Shown: piece after piece, positions 1 to 10,320 of the stretch
Layout of the letters: each line of letters opens with the position of its first letter
How positions within the stretch are numbered: position 1 is the first letter of the stretch
Assembly: GCF_000972845.2 (NCBI RefSeq)
Contig: NC_040017.1
Coordinates: 828,642-892,641 of the forward strand
DNA from: Larimichthys crocea
Lineage: Eukaryota > Chordata > Actinopteri > Sciaenidae
Length of the DNA: 64,000 bases
Direction: 5' to 3'
Notes under the pieces: model-generated
Databases searched by the model: none
Told to the model about the DNA's origin: nothing
The model's input: only the letters and a program-made list of their open reading frames with translations
Made by a program: the position numbers and the translations under genes

Positions 1-169
1 TTAATGTGTAGTGAAATTGATGGGGAATTGTATAGAACACTTAAATAACAGCTGCTGCCTGATAGAACGTTGGAGACCTTTTCTAGCTTTAAATTACAGA
101 ATATCACGTCATATAATAATGTATTACTTAAACACTTAATACATTTAAATTCAATTAAACAAGTTGTTA

Positions 170-997
170 TTAAGGTCCAGTGTGTTGAATATAGTGTCAT
201 CAAGTGGTGAGGCTGCAGGCTGCAACCAACTGAATGTTCTCTGCCTCACTACCAAGTGATAATCTACAGTGGCTGCGAAAAAACATGAAAGACTCTGTCT
301 AGACCCAGAGTTTCATTCTGAGCTACTATAAAAACATGGCTGTGCAACATGGCGGCCTCGGATTCTAATGTTACCAAAACACAATGATTCTTGGATCCTA
401 TCTCGCCGGGCGCTCGTTAAGAGTATCCTGGCTTGAACAGCTGTCCACATCTCATCATCTCATCACAGGGGTGCCCCAAGGCTTGGTGCTGGGCCCCTTC
501 TATTTGCTATTTACACCACCTCCCTGGGTCCAATTATCCGTTCACATGGCTTTTCCTACCACTGCTTTGCAGATGACACTCTGCTCTATCTGACAACCCC
601 TCGGTTTCTGCACGTGCCTCCGCATTAAATTTAAATCACTAATGGCTAGACTTATTGTCTGTTGTTCCCCGTTGGTGGCATACACTACCCGTTCCGACCA
701 AAGCAGGGCCATCCGTCTCTACCTTTGGGGGGAAAAAAAAAAAAAAACTCCTGAAGACCTCCAGCTCTTCAGAGAGTACCTCCTCTGCTAGCACTACCAA
801 AACTGGACATGCTAAATCTATTCCCCCTAGTACTGTCACAGTACTTATTGCTGCACTAACGTGTCCTAGTCACAATTTACCATGATTGTTTCCCTTTTTT
901 GTAAGTCACTTGGGATAAAAGCGTCTGCTAAATGACTAAATGTAAATGTTATTTTCAGGTAAAAGATCCTCCTAAATGTTACACACTAGACCTTTAA
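170..997. mobile_element. Terminal-inverted-repeat element (MITE-like), interrupted by a LINE
   Basis: The left end TTAAGGTCCAGTGTGT (170-185) and right end ACACACTAGACCTTTAA (981-997) are inverted copies with one or two mismatches. The left arm, including AACATGGCGGCCTC at 347-360, and the right arm (GATCCTCCTAAAT) resemble a short non-autonomous element common in teleost genomes, as I remember it. No transposase is encoded. The interior is split by a LINE fragment at about 393-949. Confidence 0.75.
393..949 (+). mobile_element. 5'-truncated, decayed LINE fragment (reverse transcriptase and 3' tail)
   Basis: A non-LTR retrotransposon remnant, probably of the CR1/L2 group. Frame 384-494 reads SYLAGRSLRVSW and [10 protein letters not shown], the RT palm region. 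After a one-base loss near 494-497 the next frame continues with [20 protein letters not shown], where FADD is the catalytic motif. The distal RT is missing. The 3' end (GCGTCTGCTAAATGACTAAA, then TGTAAATGT) is the typical fish LINE tail. The reading frames are broken, so it cannot act autonomously. Confidence 0.8.
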
Positions 998-1096
998 AGC
1001 ACGTCAACATGTTTAAACATTTTGACAAAAGGTCTTTTTAATGCAGCTATTTTATTTACGTCAACTAAAAGTTAACTATAATTTTTTCAACCAAGC

Positions 1097-1166
1097 TATA
1101 AAAGTGCAGAGATCTTGCAAGCAGAAACACAGATTTAAGAAGACCTCTCCAAAATTAAAGGTAAGT
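1097..1166 (+). promoter_or_regulatory. TATA box plus short exon with strong donor (possible promoter of an unknown gene)
   Basis: TATAAAAG at 1097-1104 is followed about 55 nt later by a near-consensus donor, AAAG|GTAAGT at 1160/1161. This would define a first exon of about 30-35 nt starting near 1128. No transcript evidence exists, and the pattern could be chance in AT-rich DNA. Confidence 0.25.
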
Positions 1167-1340
1167 TCCAAGTTAACCTGTTTTATGTTTTTTTTAGCAA
1201 GTCACAGCAGACGGTCGCACTGTTAATCTATACTATGCTTATCTTTTACCTTGTATTGTAATATTAATATACTGTGTATATATTATGATTTTAAATTCAA
1301 ATAATTTCTTTCAAGCAGGACACAGAAATGCATTATAGGA

Positions 1341-1449
1341 TATATAAAAGCCAAACCAATATTGACAGAGATCAGTGCTGCCGTCCACCTGCAGTGATGC
1401 TTTTTGTATTAAGTCTGTTTTCTCTCTGTGCTGCACACAGACACACATA
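1341..1449 (+). other. TATA box and 17-codon frame resembling a signal peptide
   Basis: TATATAAAAG (1341-1350) lies 46 nt upstream of an ATG at 1396. The frame reads MLFVLSLFSLCAA, then four residues and a stop at 1449. The hydrophobic run resembles a secretory signal peptide, but no donor allows a simple in-frame continuation. It is either a broken first exon or coincidence. Confidence 0.2.
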
Positions 1450-1980
1450 AAGAAAACACAGTGGATGGTAATGAGTCATATCACCACATCCTGTGTGAAC
1501 ACAGTGTGAAAATCAAAGCGACTGACGTCAACACATGCCAAAAGCAACACAAATACACGATCAAAGCACGGCACCGAAACAGAAAAAGTTTGGATCATTC
1601 AGACATTAAGAAACGCTCGCAGATCCATCAAGACAAAACAGTTTTACTCTTTGTAGGCAGTGTCTCTGTGACGAATCTCAAAAATGTTTCCTGACCATCA
1701 TTGCTAATGGTTTACATATAAAAAGAATGTTTTGAGACATGGCAGAGCCTGAGTGGTTTATTTTTTGTTCTACTTACAGAAAGTTAAAAGTCAGAAGCCG
1801 TGCTCTCTGGGACTCTACTGTTCTGCTTGTAAAATGGAACTTCTACCCTTAGCACATGGTAATTTCTGTGAAATCCCTGTCACGTTTCAGTTTATTTACC
1901 ACAGCTAAATAATGAGTCAAAGCATTCCATGGAGTGAACGTGTGACCGTATTTTCACTGTCGTGACATTCATTTTTTCAG

Positions 1981-2375
1981 GTGCGTTGGAACATGCTGCC
2001 TGTGAATTTGAACATCTATCTCTTCTGAGAAAAGACACATTCGGTCCTGCAGCAATGACCCGCTGCTGCCGGTGTGCACCACATCAGCCATCAGTTTCAG
2101 ACAACTCAGGCTCACTGCTGGTGGTCCGGAGTCTCACAGCACCGGAGGCCCTAAGGACCACTCTGCAACCATACTGTGATGAGAGTTCAACTGGTGGGTT
2201 GACAGCTCGTCTGATTAGACAAGAACAAAGTCTAAAAAGTAATTGTGGCAAATCAACAAGTTACTCAAAAAAATCTGCCAGTGATCCCACAACTGGGCAT
2301 TCCGCCTTAAAACTAGGTGGAATAATTAAATATGTTGCCACATTTTTTGAAGAAATTACTAAATTATTTCCATGA
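1981..2375 (+). CDS. Possible exon of an unrecognised gene (candidate A)
   Basis: An open frame follows an excellent acceptor (CATTTTTTCAG|GTGCG at 1980/1981) and runs to a stop at 2375. The product includes CEFEHLSLLRKDTFGP, TRCCRCAP and GSLLVVRSLTAPEALRTTLQ, a mixed composition more protein-like than most chance frames here. Donor-like sites are at 2194 and 2239, both leaving phase 1. I do not recognise the family. It is on the strand facing tbx4; in human the convergent downstream neighbour is BRIP1, but I see nothing that identifies it as brip1. Confidence 0.3.
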
Positions 2376-2495
2376 TTGCTTTAAATGATAAAAAATGAGT
2401 TATATGCTGGTTCTTCTTCCGTCCCTGTTTTAAAAACATTTAAACATGTCAACCTCTCACTTTGATCCTTTTATGACACTGTTTTTCCTCTAAAG

Positions 2496-2681
2496 TCGGT
2501 AAAGTTGCACGGTCTCCCACTGGTTCTCATTCATGCAGCATATAATGCCATCTGGAACCCTGAGGAGGGCTCTGTTACCAGATTTCTGCAGTGCAAAGGC
2601 TGTTTGTCTCAAAGCCCCGTCCTGTCTGCACCTTTAATTGCAGCAGAGATCCAGTACCCTCGAGACCCGGCTCAAGATCAG
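2496..2681 (+). CDS. Possible exon of an unrecognised gene (candidate B)
   Basis: Acceptor TTTTTCCTCTAAAG|TCG at 2495/2496 and donor GATCAG|GTAAAC at 2681/2682 bound 186 nt open in phase 0 (62 codons). The product includes SVKLHGLPLVLIHAAYNAIW, RFLQCKGCLSQS and AEIQYPRDP. The CKGC here and the CCRC in candidate A could form a zinc ribbon, but that is speculation. The phases of A and B do not join directly, so an intermediate exon, another splice choice or decay would be needed. Confidence 0.3.
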
Positions 2682-4235
2682 GTAAACTAAACATGAAAAT
2701 ATGCACATATACTGTAATGCATTTCAAATGTAAATTTGAGATCCTGATTTGCCTTTGGCAGAAAAAACAATCTCAAGGTTTTCTCAAGGTTTTCTTACTT
2801 AATTTGTTAATTCACTTAACTCTGATCTGCATGTGGTTGTATTTCCTGGAAATCACTGTAATGTTCTTCCTTCCTTGAACATCCTTGAGTTGTTCCAGTG
2901 AATCTGCTGCTGTATCCTACTAAGAATTTACTTTATTTTATGAAGTGCATTGGAATATTTACAAAATGGGAAAACGAAACCGGAAGCTCAGAACAATGTC
3001 TTCACATCCTCGTCAGATGACAGTGGTTGCACTCAGTGGCTCCTACATATAAATCTGATTTTTGACAGCGTCACACAAATCATATTCATGTATCTGGATT
3101 TTTGGAGGTGAAACGTAGCTGTCATCAAAATTTATTTAGCTGCAGTTACCCAGTTACACTCCTTTGATACAGAAAACCTGTGCTCTACTGGCCCCATGTC
3201 CAACCTGCATTTTGACTGTTGTCCCAGGCTATCTTGTCAAACTGTTACAGTCTCTGACTATTGTTCAGAACACATCTACAAACCACAGTGCACACAATGC
3301 CTCCAAATAAAGTTTAGTTTAATTTTTAATTCAGTTTTGCCCTCTCGCCCACTTTTGTGTGAGTGCTGCTCATTTGTCCAGCTCTTAAATCTCCATGTAT
3401 TAATCTCATAGACCCATCCCTTATGTTAATGCCCACATTCAACCCTGGCTGGGATAGGGGTTGCGAAGACATGGTGAATAACATAACGTCACCTGCATAC
3501 TTATGTTAACTCATTTCACTATTTTGGGATTCTCTTTCAAGAAAAAAATCATTAACTGTGAGGCAGGAAAGACAAGTTCTGAAAAATATGTGTGTGTATA
3601 TGTGTGTATTTATCTATACACTATGTATATATAATCTTAGCATCAGTGTGTCCATTGTAATTTAGGAACATGTTACCCAGTGCAACAGTGTGGCTCACTG
3701 ATTTTTTTTATAAAGAAAATCACCAGACCAGAAAAAGTCTGTCAACTTATTCACAGTTGTACTATTACAGAATGTTTAAAAAAACCTTGCCTTCGACTTA
3801 TTGTATTCTCCAGAGAAATGATGAGAAATGCTGAGCAGCTAGCCACAGAGAGACTGTGATGGTAATGTCCATTTACAGTAGTACGCTGTACGAATATCCT
3901 AGTTTGACCACAGTGTTTCTTTAACAGTGTTTGTACCGGCTTCTTTTGTTGTTTGTCACTTGTAAGTTCTTTGAGGTGAGTGCATGCTGTTCCAGGAGGC
4001 CTATGTCAATCAGTAACCACTCCCACCCCCACATAAGCCGATTTACAGTCATAACAGAACAGAGAATATCACAGTTTCTATGGATGTTTTAGCCGGTTTC
4101 TCATTATAAACCCTTAAACTGCTTCTTTTCCTTTTTTTTAAGATTTGGTTTACAGGCAGAAGATGCATCTGTGCTACACTGTATCTGTTAAAGCCACGTG
4201 ACCATGTTTCATTCAGTATGAAAATATATAGTATA

Positions 4236-4310
4236 ATAATATATATATAAAATAGAATAGAATGCCTTTTATTGTCACTATACGTTTGTACAATGAGATT
4301 AAAATATAAA
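4236..4310 (+). repeat. Dispersed fish repeat fragment
   Basis: AGAATAGAATGCCTTTTATT followed by GTCACTATACG and GTACAATGAGATTAAAAT matches, from memory, the start of a common teleost dispersed repeat. No terminal repeats or coding capacity are seen. Confidence 0.45.
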
Positions 4311-4564
4311 TTTTTTTTCGTTTATACATTTTAATATATAGTACATAAATATTTACATATATAATACAATATAATGTACTATATGCATAGTTTTTTCGGT
4401 AGGGGTCTGTGCACATAGCTATAACAAAAGTGTAGCATGATGTATTTAGGTGTCAAAGTTACAAATTAAAGAGTTCATTTATGAATTTAGTCATAGTATA
4501 TTGTGGAGAAACAATATTTTTTCTACATTGTAGAAATCAGTCATTCTAACAAAAAAAGTGACCA

Positions 4565-4612
4565 ATATATGATATATATGATATATATGATATATATGAT
4601 TTCCCCCCCCCC
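4565..4612 (+). repeat. (ATATATG)n minisatellite followed by poly-C
   Basis: About four near-perfect copies of ATATATG/ATATATGAT run into a 10-base C tract. Confidence 0.9.
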
Positions 4613-5379
4613 TTTGTGTTCAGTTAACTGTCATGACTCTTTGAATGTCAAAGACTGTTGAGATTATTAGTGTGACCTGTCAGATTAAAAAGATTAACCC
4701 TGTTTGACTGGTAAATTCAGATTTAACTGTAACTTTCCAAATTCTGTGGTACTTTCAAATCTGACTCCAATCCAGTCTCATCCCACATTTCCTCAAGGAT
4801 GTTCCCAGTGTAACACAAATGTATTTTTTCAATCAAATAATCAAAGATCCATTTAGCATTCGATAAAATTAGGAAATGCAAGATTGTATAAGGTAGATGT
4901 TGTTCACCCTGCATCTTAACAAAAAATAATCTCAAACTTGCAGCGATGATTCAAGAAAACAGATGTCAATCAGGATAAAATATAATTTATAGCCTGTCAA
5001 AGTCCTCAAATCTAGTTACTGATTACAAGAAAGTATTTCACATTGGGTCTGCATTGATGGGGCACGGCATGCTTCTTGTGTAAATCATTAGGAGACACTC
5101 ATCAAGCATCTCATACATACCAGTAAATACTTCTTGCCTGGCTGTCCTTATATCTGCTTCTTTGTGCACACTGCTCAGACAATAAATGTGTAAAACAGTT
5201 AAACATTGCTGTCCACTAAGTCCAGATCCTCTCCTCTGTCATGTTCTGCTTTGTCTTGCGTTCCAATTGTAGATTTCAGTAAACACTCCCATCTGACATT
5301 ATGTTTAGATGACGGACTCTGTGAAATAGCCTCAGCATTTTGGCCATCTGGATCACAGTGTGAATCGGACTAAGCCCAC

Positions 5380-5720
5380 CGGCCGAATGCATGTCTCTGC
5401 CCCCCTCTGCCTGCGAGGGGGTTTAGGACACACTTTGGTCCACCCTTCACTGTTTTTCATACACTCGCATGATGCGATCGCATGATAGGTTTCAAGTTCC
5501 TGCTGTTCAGCTGTGAATTTGACAGACACCATATTGCATGTAAAGCTTTGGAGTCTGTCTGGGTGTACTTACCAGACACCCAAACTCCACTTTGCATGTA
5601 GCCAGTTAATGGGCCCCAACACTCTTGGCGAAGGGCATGACACGCTCACAACTTTACCGGCATCATCGGCCACTGTTGTTTTGACCCGTTAATCTCAATT
5701 TGCCATTGTTGTCATAATCT
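5380..5720. promoter_or_regulatory. Candidate conserved non-coding segment
   Basis: Non-coding, balanced base composition, with few simple repeats, unlike its AT-rich flanks. It includes the palindrome ATGCGATCGCAT (5472-5483) and homeodomain-type cores (GTTAATGGG, CCGTTAATCTC). Functional status is inferred from texture only. Confidence 0.25.
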
Positions 5721-7079
5721 CCCCCTCCCCATCATTTATCACTTTGTCATCTGTGCCAAAACATGTCTCCTCATCCCTCTAACACCTGCCTCAAGTCTTC
5801 ATATCTGCCCCACCGTCATAATCGCATATAGTTACTGCAGGAGGCATTACTACATTTAATAATTGTCCACGTTCAGATAATAGGAGAGCACGCAGACACC
5901 ATGTGTTTTAATGTGCTTTGTTGGAGCACAGATGAAATCGGAGGCTTGCAAGCTCGATATAGTGACCTTTAATAAAAGGCAATCTTCATGCCCCAGTGGA
6001 TATAAAGGTGATTATTTTCACCTGACTGATTTATTTGTAGAACAAAATGAATTCTGTTCTGCACTTCCATCTGAAAAGAAAATAAGTAATTTAGCCTGTG
6101 GTGACAGATTTAAGTTTTCTAATTAGATGGTGTCTATTAGAACTATTTTATATTTATTTTAATATACAGTTGTTACCATGTAAATGTCTGAAACACCTTT
6201 GTACACATACTGTACATACTATCATGCAGAGTTACCCTTTACACTGTACCCATACAAAAAGTGCTGTTCTGGATTTCAGAATGTTTTATGTGCATACTTT
6301 GTCAAAAATGTGAAAAATCTTGGTTGGATTGTGAGTTGTTGATTTAGGCTGTTGAAACTGAATGCAGCATGAATGATTTCTAGCGTAATGATTGCTGTAG
6401 AAAACTGATTGATTCACATCATAAAGAATCTTTTCACTTAGTTTGCTCACTTCTAACATGAAATAATGTTTCATGTTTATATTTTGCACAGAAATGTTTT
6501 TTCCATCATTGTTCAGGTCACTACATGTCCCTTTTCAACATTATTTTTTATTAAAATATCAATTAGAAATATTGTGATAATGTACTAATTGTCTTACCCA
6601 TTCCTCCTCCAAAACTCCACAAAGAAAAAAGGAGAAAATAATTGCACATGAATTACAACAACAATTAAAAACATATATGCATGTAATACGTAATTATTAT
6701 CTAATTATCTCCTTCCCTCCTACCCTGACACAGGTGCTAACTAACATATATTTACTTGTAATAGGTTTAGGTTTTCTTCTGTTAGGTATATAACACTATA
6801 TTTCTTTTTTTTATTATTTATTCCTGCTATCATTTAGAAAAAAACATCTTTCTCGGTGGACAATAATAATAATAATTTAAGTTGCAGAGACAAAAAGGTC
6901 TGCTGTGCCTCCTTTTACATATAATGAAACATGCAAGTGGACATCATGTAGACCTTTGTAATGGATTAAAATCATCGTAGTTCAAATGTTTATGTTGTAT
7001 TCTTTACAATAAGCTTGTACATAACCTTCATGTTTCATGTTAGAATTGTCTTTATTCGCATATTCTTTTAAATGGACAG

Positions 7080-7570
7080 CTTTGCTCAGTATGGTGCATT
7101 AGGTGAATAGCTAAAGAAATTGATTTCTTTAAGCGTATGTAGCCTGATAAGGATTGCTTGACTGGATCATCTGGTAGTAGAGGGTCTTTAGCAATCTGTC
7201 CATAGAGCAGCTGTTAGAACTTGGCTTGAGTCATAGGTTTGGAGCTCCTTGAATAATAAACCCAGATTTGTTTCAGAGGGTCAGTGGAATTAGACACCTA
7301 ATCTGCCTATGTGGTTTTATAAGTTGACTAATCTTGATATAGACATCCGTTGTTTGGGCTCATCTTGGTGTGCTTACACCATAAGCTGGTTAATGCTATA
7401 AGTGTGATTGTGGCAACCATTTGTCAGCTGAAAGCCTGATGCCTTTTTAGTTGTGCATATTGTAGTAAGATCTCAGCAGGAGAGCATTAAGCACTGGCAA
7501 TTAGCCATTATTGTATGCAACATTGCCCTGTTTATGGTTGAACACTGACAGAGATAAGAAACTCTGATCC
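7080..7570. promoter_or_regulatory. Candidate conserved non-coding segment
   Basis: Gene-free sequence without microsatellites, rich in homeodomain and GATA-type cores (CTGATAAGG near 7146, CACCTAATCTG near 7296, GGTTAATGC near 7390, GCAATTAGCCATTATTG near 7497). It lies about 24.6 kb downstream of the tbx4 stop. Enhancer function is inference. Confidence 0.25.
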
Positions 7571-7734
7571 ATTAAACTACTTAACTTCTTTGTGTAGTAT
7601 CATGTTGAAGATTTTTGTTGTTGTTGTCTAGGTGTACATCATTTTGTACATCTGTGTGTTCGTCCATATTGTAAAGTTGTGTGTTTGTTGATGAATGTGT
7701 GTATGAATCTGTACTCATTGCTTAAATTGGTCTC

Positions 7735-8005
7735 AATTTCTTAATACAAAGCGTAAGCAAGCAATTAATAATTATCTAGGTCCATTTTGCTTTGCCTCAT
7801 TAATTTTTGAGAAGCGATGTCATTATCCTACTTTCAATCAATAAGAGGTTCAACCTCTTTTATTGGGGATTTAATGAGATGTCAGACACTGTAAAGCAGT
7901 CAATGGCAATGATTGATCTTCTCTAGACCAAAGTAAGAGTTAGAATAGGCTAAGAGCATTAATTGGGACCCTTTTCTCATAATCTCTCATGTCATCGCTC
8001 TAAGG
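7735..8005. promoter_or_regulatory. Candidate conserved non-coding segment with clustered homeobox-type cores
   Basis: Within 270 nt are GCAATTAATAATTATC, CTCATTAATTTTTG, CAATCAATAAGAGG, CTTTTATTGGGG, GATTTAATGAG and GCATTAATTGGG. They are closely spaced TAAT/ATTA and TTTAT cores of the kind bound by Hox, Pbx-Hox and Lim-homeodomain proteins. There is no open frame. Confidence 0.3.
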
Positions 8006-8014
8006 ATAGCAATG

Positions 8015-8195
8015 TCGGTTGGTTGGTTGATTGATTGGTCGGTGCACCACCAGACTGAAAGATCTCAAGTTTTGGATGAACAGTCTGGAGATTTTGTACA
8101 AACATTCATGGTCCTCAAAGGATGAGTGTTGCTTACTTAAGTGAACCTGTGTCATCTGGCGACCAGTTTGTACTTACTTAAGTTTTTCAGTACTT
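8015..8195 (+). repeat. Dispersed fish repeat copy (ACTGAAA...ACATTCATGGTCC family)
   Basis: GGTTGGTTG and GGTCGGTGCACCACC lead into CAGACTGAAAGATCTC, TGTACAAACATTCATGGTCC and TCATCTGGCGACCAG. The same motif order recurs at 37.75-38.08 kb and, shorter, at 45.25-45.36 kb. It is a widespread teleost repeat as I remember it. Degraded and non-coding. Confidence 0.6.
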
Positions 8196-8321
8196 ACGGT
8201 TTATGACAAACTACCTGCAAAAGTAATCATGTTGTATGTAACGCACCACTGTACAAGTAACAGCTTCACAGAACAACTAGCATGGCTGGAGACTCTTGAT
8301 TGTCTCCAACAAGTTCATCGA

Positions 8322-8392
<71 letters not shown>

Positions 8393-8504
8393 GGCTGGCT
8401 GGCTGGCTGGCTGGCTGTCTGTCTTGCTGTCTGTCTGTCTGTCTGTCTGTCTTGCTGTCTGTCTGTCTTGCTGTCTGTCTGTCTGTCTTGCTGTCTGTCT
8501 TGCT
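8322..8504 (+). repeat. (TGTC)n compound microsatellite with (GGCT)n core
   Basis: Roughly 183 nt of TCTG/GTCT tetranucleotides, interrupted by a (GGCT) block at about 8392-8417 and several CTTG variants. Because 4-nt units never form a stop here, all frames on both strands are open (Cys-Leu-Ser-Val or Asp-Arg-Gln-Thr repeats). These are artefacts, not genes. Confidence 0.97.
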
Positions 8505-8509
8505 TATCA

Positions 8510-9560
8510 ACATGACCCCTGAAGCAAAAATCACACAATGTCAAAAAGACAATGAGATCTTCATAATAAAATCATACCATCACGGACAGCTTTCCAACTT
8601 GACAGCTTGATTAGAACGCGGTTGCATCAAACCTCTTTTCATTGCCTACCTGCTCTCAGTCACCATATGTTTTACTGTGCTGCATAGTTTGCATTACCTT
8701 AAATGATGGTCTCTCATAAATCTGTCGTGGGAAACATTTGCTTTTCATTTGGGTTTGAGTCCAGGTTTTGGTTGGGGGAGATGACCTCTCTAATTTAAGC
8801 AGTGCTCCATTAGCTTGGTATGCTGCAAAAAAGAAAGTGAACTGTCTCTCTCTAGGACATCCTGAATTATTAGCACACAAAAGGTCTCTGTAGTCTTCCT
8901 GAGTCCCAGACCTGTCTCATGTTGAGAACAGAGAAGGCAGAGATCAATGAAAACACAAGACTTATTCCACTTGCCTTTAGATGGTAAATTACCAGTTCCC
9001 TAAAGGTCTAGCTTGGCTGTGAAGATGGCAACAGGTAGATAGTACACACATTCAGACCAACAGCAACTCTGAGATAAAAATAACAGAGAGAGAACAGAGA
9101 AAGAGTTAAAGTTACTAAAATGCAGAAAGTAATGACTATTCTGAGATAAGGTGTGAAGGAGGAGGTGAAGGATGTGTGTGGGAAGAGGATTATTGCCAGA
9201 AAATACGTTGTAAATCATCATTGCACTTTTTTCTCGGAGTTTTGTTCATGAAGATAGAGAAGACAAATTCATGAGATCATAAAAGATGTTGAATTTGCAT
9301 TTGGTATAAATTAATTAAAGTAACATTGTGTAATGTTTCTACCATAAACAGATTTTAAATCATGTTGATGCTACACTGACTTGTAATTAGATGAATGGTG
9401 TCTATGTCCTTGATAAGTAGTCTTTGTAACTTTATGCTCCGAGTATGATCACCCATGAGAAATACATAACGCTTTACGATACTAAGTCACACACCATCAA
9501 GTCTATTTGATTTTGGTGAAACTGGATCATATTTTATGGAGAAAATGTTTTCTGGTTTTC
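8510..9560. other. Gene-free interval
   Basis: Unremarkable sequence with short chance frames only. No repeats are recognised with confidence. Confidence 0.45.
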
Positions 9561-9562
9561 CC

Positions 9563-9672
9563 TCTGATGTCCTCCGCTCTGCCTCAACTCTCTGTGATTT
9601 ACAGTTTCCTGATGGACAGTGAAGTAAACTGCTGCCAACTGTAGCTGCTGTTAGCAAATGTAAGCTCAGTTT
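9563..9672 (+). repeat. Dispersed repeat, inverted partner at 61.55-61.67 kb
   Basis: GGACAGTGAAGTAAACTGCT followed by GCCAACTGTAGCTGCTGTTA and flanking CTCTGCCTCAACTC and TGATTTACAG occur again on the opposite strand at 61547-61671. About 110 nt align with only small differences. A teleost dispersed family; class unknown. Confidence 0.75.
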
Positions 9673-10320
9673 GTTAGCCAGGCTGCCTGGACTGTGAGCT
9701 CAGAGCACCGGGGGAGTGTTACCCCCAAATTCCACCTGGCGCGGATGCGCAGTGTTGCTTGTGCACCACTTTTTAAACCCCACTGCTCCACCACAGAAGT
9801 GTTCAGAAGTATCCCAGAAGTTGGGCCTCCGCTTGGCTCCACGTTACCAGTACAATTTACACAGAGCACCTCGAGCTGGCGGAGGCCAGACACAGAAACA
9901 GCATAGAGAATCCAGTGGATTTTCAAAATAAAATACCCTGTGCAAACTGCTGGTCGTAAAAACAGACAAAAGTGAAACAAATTAACTACGTAGCATATTT
10001 ACACTTGTAGAAGCATGTTTAGAAGAACATACACCAGGAAAATGACCAAATCTGAGCAAGTAAACAAAGTCTGGCGGGCGGGCTAAACACTTCTGAAACG
10101 TTGCCGGTGAGGTTTGAAGTTGTGCAGAGGACAGACCAAAACAGCATCACAGCTGTGCCGGAACAGGGGTTGGTGTTTGTACCACAGTGTTTTGGACCTC
10201 TGGAAAACCAATGTCTAGCCAGAACCGGAATTGGGCAAGTGGGCAATGTAACAAGTTTTAGAAGCTGCTATGGACTTCATGGCAAGGCAAAGAACATTGA
10301 CAAAGGAAGCTAAGAAGAGA
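9673..10320. mobile_element. Possible remainder of a decayed DNA element adjoining the repeat
   Basis: Relatively GC-rich sequence with CCGGGGGAG, GCGCGGATGCGCAG, GGCGGAGGCCAG and GAACCGGAATTGGGC. It resembles degraded fish transposon DNA more than its AT-rich surroundings. The overlapping open frames on both strands (for example 9666-9980) share no recognisable domain. Boundaries were not found. Confidence 0.3.

Larger units (their letters stand above)
1000..1960. other. Intergenic, no firm gene
   Basis: AT-rich DNA containing the two TATA-like sites described separately and a stop-free stretch at 1428-1694 that lacks a proper ATG. Nothing else is recognisable. Confidence 0.4.
2690..5370. 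other. Gene-free interval
   Basis: AT-rich sequence with frequent stops in all frames. It holds a fish dispersed-repeat fragment near 4.24 kb and an (ATATATG)n plus poly-C tract near 4.57 kb. No gene is supported. Confidence 0.5.

Noticed and set aside
1981..2681. Assignment of the candidate exons to brip1, the convergent neighbour of TBX4 in human
   Set aside because: Synteny makes brip1 plausible nearby, but no helicase motif or remembered C-terminal segment matches, so I do not name it.
8229..8610. Several overlapping frames of up to 104 codons on both strands, rich in Cys-Leu-Ser-Val or Asp-Arg-Gln-Thr
   Set aside because: They are translations of a tetranucleotide microsatellite that has no stop in any frame.
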